From Chelonoidis abingdonii (Eukaryota > Chordata > Testudines > Testudinidae), in the NCBI RefSeq assembly GCF_003597395.2, contig NC_133790.1:23244576-23308575 (forward strand): a stretch of DNA of 64,000 bases, given 5' to 3'. The translations under genes and the position numbers were made by a program. Positions 24,101 through 30,100 of the stretch are shown here, one piece after another. Position 1 is the first letter of the stretch, and the number at the start of each line of letters is the position of its first letter. Under the pieces are notes generated by a model that saw only the letters and a program-made list of their open reading frames with translations, was not told where the DNA came from and did no database searches.

Positions 24101-27100
24101 CTTTGTCCTGTTGTCTGGTTTCAGGTGGGGTGTGTGTTCTGCGTATCTCTCTGAGCACAGCTTGTAACATACCACGTGATACCTTTCCTTTGTCTGTCTG
24201 CATGCAGGACAGCTGAAAAGCTCTGGGGCAGAGACTGCAGAAATTCCCTGAGGACTGTACAGTGCTTGCCTAATGATCCCGGGGCCTTTGCTCTGCTTCC
24301 CTGTAGAGAAATGGGGGCGGAATCTTCCTTTTGGCTGTTGGTTGCTAGGTGTGAATGTCCCAGCAATTGGAGGTTCCATTGTCTCTTCTGATCCTCCACT
24401 CACATGTGTAGACTTCATTCAGTTTGTTTTGACTCTGGTTTCCAGCAAGGCTACTGAGTCAACACCTCATCCCTTCCCTTTACACTCAGTGCAAAGCCTG
24501 GTGGAAAACTGAGGCACACATAAGAATCATGGAAATATTACAAAAATGCCCTTGTTCATCACAGCGTAGAATAAGAGTTTTGAAGGTGGATGGACTAGAG
24601 AGAGACCTTTATGTTGAGTGTGCACTTCATGGTGCTGGACTGCCAGAACCAGCTGTCTGAGGAGAGGAGTCAGGGGGATAGTAGGAAGGAGGTGTATTAT
24701 GTTCCATCAGGAGAAGAGTGTGACGGGTTGGATCACAGAAACCCCCCGTGAGCTGCCACCTGATGTGCCAAGACTACCTCCGCTCCTGTTTTCCCTGCCA
24801 GCTTAGGATTCCAGCACCCTGTCCTGCTGAGCCAAACACTCCCGTCTGTTCCAACAAAGACCCAGGGTCTGAATTGCTTGCTCCAAAGCTGCAGATTTAC
24901 CTGAAAACAGCTCACAGAAGTGTGCTTGTCTTTAGCACTCAGATCTCCAACTCCCAATGGCGTTTAAACCCAAATAAATCTGTTTACCCTATATAAAGCT
25001 TATGCAGGTAAACTCATAAATTGTTCGCCCTCTATAACACTGATAGAGAGAGATGCACAGCTGTTTGCTCCCCCAGGTGTTAATTAATAAGTAAAAAGTT
25101 ATTTTTTTAAATACAGAAAGTAGGATTTAAGTGGTTCCAAGTAGTAACAGACAGAACAAAGTAAGTCACCAAGCAAAATAAAATAAAATGCACAAATCTA
25201 TGTCTAATCAAACTGAATACAGATAATCTCACCCTCAGAGATGCTTCAGTAAGTTTTTTTTCCTCAGACTGGACACCTTCCAGGCCTGGGCACAATTCTT
25301 TCCCCTGGTACAGCTCTTGTTCCAGCTCAGGTGGTAGCTAGGGAATTCTTCATGATGGCTCCTCTCCCACTTCCTTCTGTTCCACCCCTTTTATATATCT
25401 TTTGCATAAGGTGGGAACCCTTTGTCCCTCTGGCTTTCCATCCCCCACCCCCGCTGGAGAAGTACCAGATTAAAGATGGGTTCCAGTTCAGGTGACATGA
25501 TCACATGTCACTGCAAGACTTCATTACCCACTTGCCAGCACATACACATACAGGAAGACTCACAGGTGTAAGTAAAACAGCCATCTGCAGACAATGGTCC
25601 TGGTTAATGGGAGTCATCAAGATTCCAAACCACCATTAATGGCCCACACTTTCCATAATTACAATAGACCCTCAGAGTTATATTTTATATTTCTAGTTTT
25701 AGATACAAGAGTGGGACATCTATACAAATAGGATGATCACATTCAGTAGATTATAAGCTTTGTAATGATACCTTACAAGAGACCTTGTGCATGAAGCATA
25801 TTCCAGTTACAGTATGTTCACTTATCATATTTTTATAAAACCATATAGACTGCACAATGTCACACAGAGTGCTACTGATCTTTTGGATGCTGGTTAGGCA
25901 TGATGGGGTAACGTGCACATGTGGTATGCAGTTTCTGGCCGAACAGATGGAAACCAGTGTTAGTACTTCACTAGTTTATATGGACAATGTCTAATGCCAA
26001 TAGCCACAGGATGGTGGGTGGCACTCCATGTGTGTGCGGGAGAAGGGGCCCTTCATTAAAACCAGGGCTCTGGGGCACCTCAGCATGTGTCCATTCCCTT
26101 TGGCACTTCATGGCAGTCTAGCAGTACAAGTGCTGGGATGCTCGGTGGTTTCAGTCCTTCCACCCTGCACCTTTTTCGCAAATGTTGTTAGTATTGTGGC
26201 TGTGTAGTTTCACTTTTAACAGAAACGCAACATAATGTCCATAATCCACCCAAAAGGTCCCTTCAGGAAATGGCTCAGTGGAGTTCTCTAAACCTGACAG
26301 CCACCATTGTGCTGCAGGGTTAAGTAAAATAACCTACACTTTATGTAACAGGACATGAACTCTGAGTTTGCCCCATATCACATGGAGATGAGTATCCAAA
26401 CAGACCATAAAGAGCAAAGTCCTGCACACTTCCTCTCTCTTCTCCCCACTTCCTCTTGAGGTTATGTTACTAAAGAAAATGCATCTGTTCCCCCCTTCCA
26501 GTGGAAAACAGGTTTCAAAGTTCTGTATTTATTAAGGTGATTCCCAAAGTGGGCTTCCAAAGACCTTTCTTATCCCCTCTCCACACTCCCCCTGTAAATC
26601 TCGCACATGTATCGTGCAGTGTTTGCTGGCTTGCCACCTCCTCCCCATGCAGACGCACACACTACTAATGAGCTGCCAGGTAAAGCAACAGGTGATTCCT
26701 TGAATGCTCCCCACCTTCCCTGGCTGCTCCCATTGCAGCCTTTGGTGAAGCTGGGGAGTGGGGTCAGAGCTACCCAAGAGGGCACAGAAGAGAGAGAGAA
26801 AAACAATGCAGAAGGGAAAGGGGGAAAAGACCCTGAAAAGAAGAGACAAGGTGTGGGAGGGTGAGAAGGAGACTGTGAAGGAAAGGAGAGAAGAGACTGG
26901 AGAAAGAGCAACAACTGTGTGTGACAGGGAAGAGGAGACAGTTTGAGAACCGCTCAGAGAGCATGTCTTGGCCTTTGTAAGCCAGCCAGGAACCTATGAA
27001 TTAAAGGGAAGATCTCCGTGGAGGCTCTACCAGCAGGCCACAAGCACTTTTTCTGATAATCTCTGCCTTATTGGGAGGGTGAGGAGAGCCAAATCTCCAC

Positions 27101-30100
27101 CTCTCAACACTCTGATGATCTAGCTCCTGGGTCTCTGGGTAAGCCATACTTTTGTCACAGCCTCATTGTAACAAGGGTGCATCTCTGCATCTGGTTCTCA
27201 CTGGCTTTTGCAGTCACGTTAGCCTCTCCAGAGCAAGTCCTGGTCTGTCCATATGCAGAACAGCTGAAGAACTGTGGGCAGAGGGTTGGATCATTTGATG
27301 ACTACCTGTTCTATTCCCTCTGACAGTGGCCAATGCCACGTGCTTCAGAAGACAGGATACTGGGCTCGATGAACCTTTGATCTGACCCAGTATGGCCGTT
27401 CTTATGTTCAGAGACTGCAGAAGTCCCTGAGGAGCCGTACAGTGCTTGCCTTACAGTGTCTGGGTTTTTTCTTTGCAGTTTATGGCCCAGGGGAAAGCTG
27501 GGGGCAGCTCCCCTCCATCTGCACTCCCAAAACCTGGCAGCCAGTTGGACAGTATGTTGGGAAGCCTCCAGTCTGACCTGAACAAATTGGGAGTAGCTAC
27601 TGTTGCCAAAGGTGTTTGTGGAGCCTGCAAGAAACCAATTGCTGGACAGGTGAGTCGGAGGCACCATCTTGTTGTTAAGCCTTGGGCTACAGCAAGGAGT
27701 AACTGGGAGGGCTGTGTCATGAGGCTGAAGGGACTGGCGATGCTGAAGAAACTGAAGTACTCTATTTATCCACTGGCCAGGTACGCTGTAAGCTCCTCCA
27801 GTGACCTCTACCCCGCCCTTGAGGGACTGCCCTCTCCTGAGATGATAGGTAATTCAGTTTTCATGCTACCCCAGTCCAGGGCTCACTTGAGTAGTAGAAC
27901 GTGTAGTTAGTGCCAAACTCTACCTGGTGTGTTGTCACGTGAGTTGCCACAGCAAAGAAGTAGAGTCGTCCCCCATAACTGCTCCTTCTTCCCTACAGGT
28001 CGTCACAGCCATGGGGAAAACCTGGCACCCAGAGCACTTCGTTTGCACCCACTGCCAGGAGGAAATCGGGTCACGCAACTTTTTTGAACGTGATGGTCAG
28101 CCCTACTGTGAGAAGGACTATCATAATCTCTTCTCTCCTCGCTGCTACTACTGCAACGGGCCCATCCTCGATGTGAGTCCCTGAGCCTGCACATATCAGT
28201 AGGAATCTCTCTTGGCCGTGCGTGGGGGAGTCTGGCGCTGTACTGTCAGAAAAGCGCACATCCATCTACCCCAGATAACTCTTCTGTAGTTTTGGGACCC
28301 CTATTCTTCCTTCACCCTAGTGCTGTAGGGGAAATAATTGGACCCAGTGCAAGTATCTCCCTCCATCTGCTGGAGGGTCCTGCAATGAGAGGGCAGGTTC
28401 TGCTGAACTAAATTTACTCCATTGCAACTTTACTGACCTCAGTGTTAGGATCTAGCTATCTTCACTGCAGTAAGGATCTCCTGATTTTCCCCAGTGGGAT
28501 AGCATGGTAGGAGGCATTCCTGCTGAGTCTCAGAGTACTGCACGGGACTGTGTCCCCTTCTCCCCCGGGTCTAGAGGAAAGGAGTGGTGTGTCTGACCTT
28601 GTTAGGGTAAAGGGGAGTGGGGGGGATTGAATCCCCAAGGAGGGGGCTTGGCTCAGCTCTTTAAGCACAGTTGATTTTTGCTGCACTCAGCACTGGTGTT
28701 TGAGTGCTCACTATTTGTGGTTTCTCCCAAACAGAAAGTGGTGACAGCTCTGGACAGGACATGGCACCCAGAACACTTCTTTTGTGCACAGTGTGGTGCT
28801 TTCTTTGGACCTGAAGGTACTATTGGTTTGTGCAGAGAGAAGCCGCTCTGATGAAGCAAGTAAGGGGTGGGGGCGGAGGCAACATAAGGGGCTGTGATGG
28901 GTCCTTTCCATAGAACAGTGGTCCCCAAACTGTGGGGCAGGTTTCGGGGGGAGCAGCAGGGCCCAGTCTAGTTCCCGTAGGGGGTGAAGAGGAAGCGCTC
29001 CTCAGCCCCGCTCTGCCTCCAGCTGTGGCCCCGTCCTCTGGCTCTTGGCCTGGCTGTGGCTGTGAACCCGACCGCAGCCCCGGCTGCAACTCCACTCCTG
29101 GCTGGTGCTCCAGCCCCATCCTCACCTACCTTAGCCTGTCTGTGCCTCCTCTCAGAGTCGCAGCCCTGCTCCCGACTGCAGCCCTGGCTGCAACTCCACT
29201 CCCGGCCGGGCTCCAGCCCCATCCTCGCCCATCTAGCCTGTCCACCCCTCCCCCCAGGAGTTGCAGCCATGCCCGGGTACCAGCCCCACCCTCGCCCACC
29301 GTAGCCTGTCCACCCCTCCCCCCAGAGTCGTAGCCCCGCCCCGGTTCCAGACCCATCCTCGCCCACCTTAGCCTTTCCACGCCTCCCCCCAGAGTCGCAG
29401 CCCCGCTTCCGACCGCAGCTCCGGGGAGTGGGGCACGGACAGGGGTAAGTGGGGGCACAACATGAAGTGTAGTTCCCTGTCATAGAGCAAGTGATGTAGA
29501 AAACTGAGGGTGTGGGGGTAAAGAGAGACCGTGGTGTTACTTAGTGGATGGGGAGCTAACAGTGATTGCTATTTCCATATGGAGACTACAGGAGGCGAAG
29601 CATGTGCTCCTCCTATAGCAGAATAAGGAATAACGCTGGTCTGTGACTGGGGATCCCGGCCACCCTGTTAGCCCCATGGAGTCTGATTGGGTGTTCCCAT
29701 GAATAAAGGTCACACGCTGATGCTGTCTGGCTCTGTTTTTCCCTCGTGTCCTTGGCAGGGTTTCATGAGAAGGATGGCAAAGCCTATTGCCGCAAGGATT
29801 ACTTCGACATGTTTGCTCCAAAGTGTGGGGGCTGCGCCCGGGCCATTCTGGAAAATTACATCTCTGCCTTGAATACCCTGTGGCACCCTGAGTGCTTTGT
29901 CTGTCGGGTAAGAGAGCCTGTGCTGCCCCACTGTCATCTGACCCCTCTCCCAATTCCCCTAGGTGGGTGTCTGGTGGTTACCTCCATCAGAACAAGAGGT
30001 CTGTACCAGCACTGGACAGCCCCACAAAATACATAGTGTGACAGTGACAACGCACCCTCTTGCTTCTCTTCCTGTTTCCATTCAATTCTCTAGGGGCTTA

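Larger units (their letters stand above)
25865..27478 (+). other. PXN: PXN intron sequence before LD5 exon
   Basis: Holds a candidate small exon at 26352, a purine-rich stretch at 26780-26950, and a CR1 5'-type fragment at 27305-27410. The rest is unremarkable. Confidence 0.5.

Noticed and set aside
24205..27460. Apparent duplication of sequence upstream of the LD5 exon (24205-24305 and 27250-27460)
   Set aside because: The shared 'ctgtacagtgcttgcc' type sequence resembles a common old SINE tail, so two independent repeat copies explain it better.
28968..29483. 171-codon minus-strand Gly/Arg-rich frame
   Set aside because: It is a translation of the C-rich minisatellite in the hAT-like element within a PXN intron.
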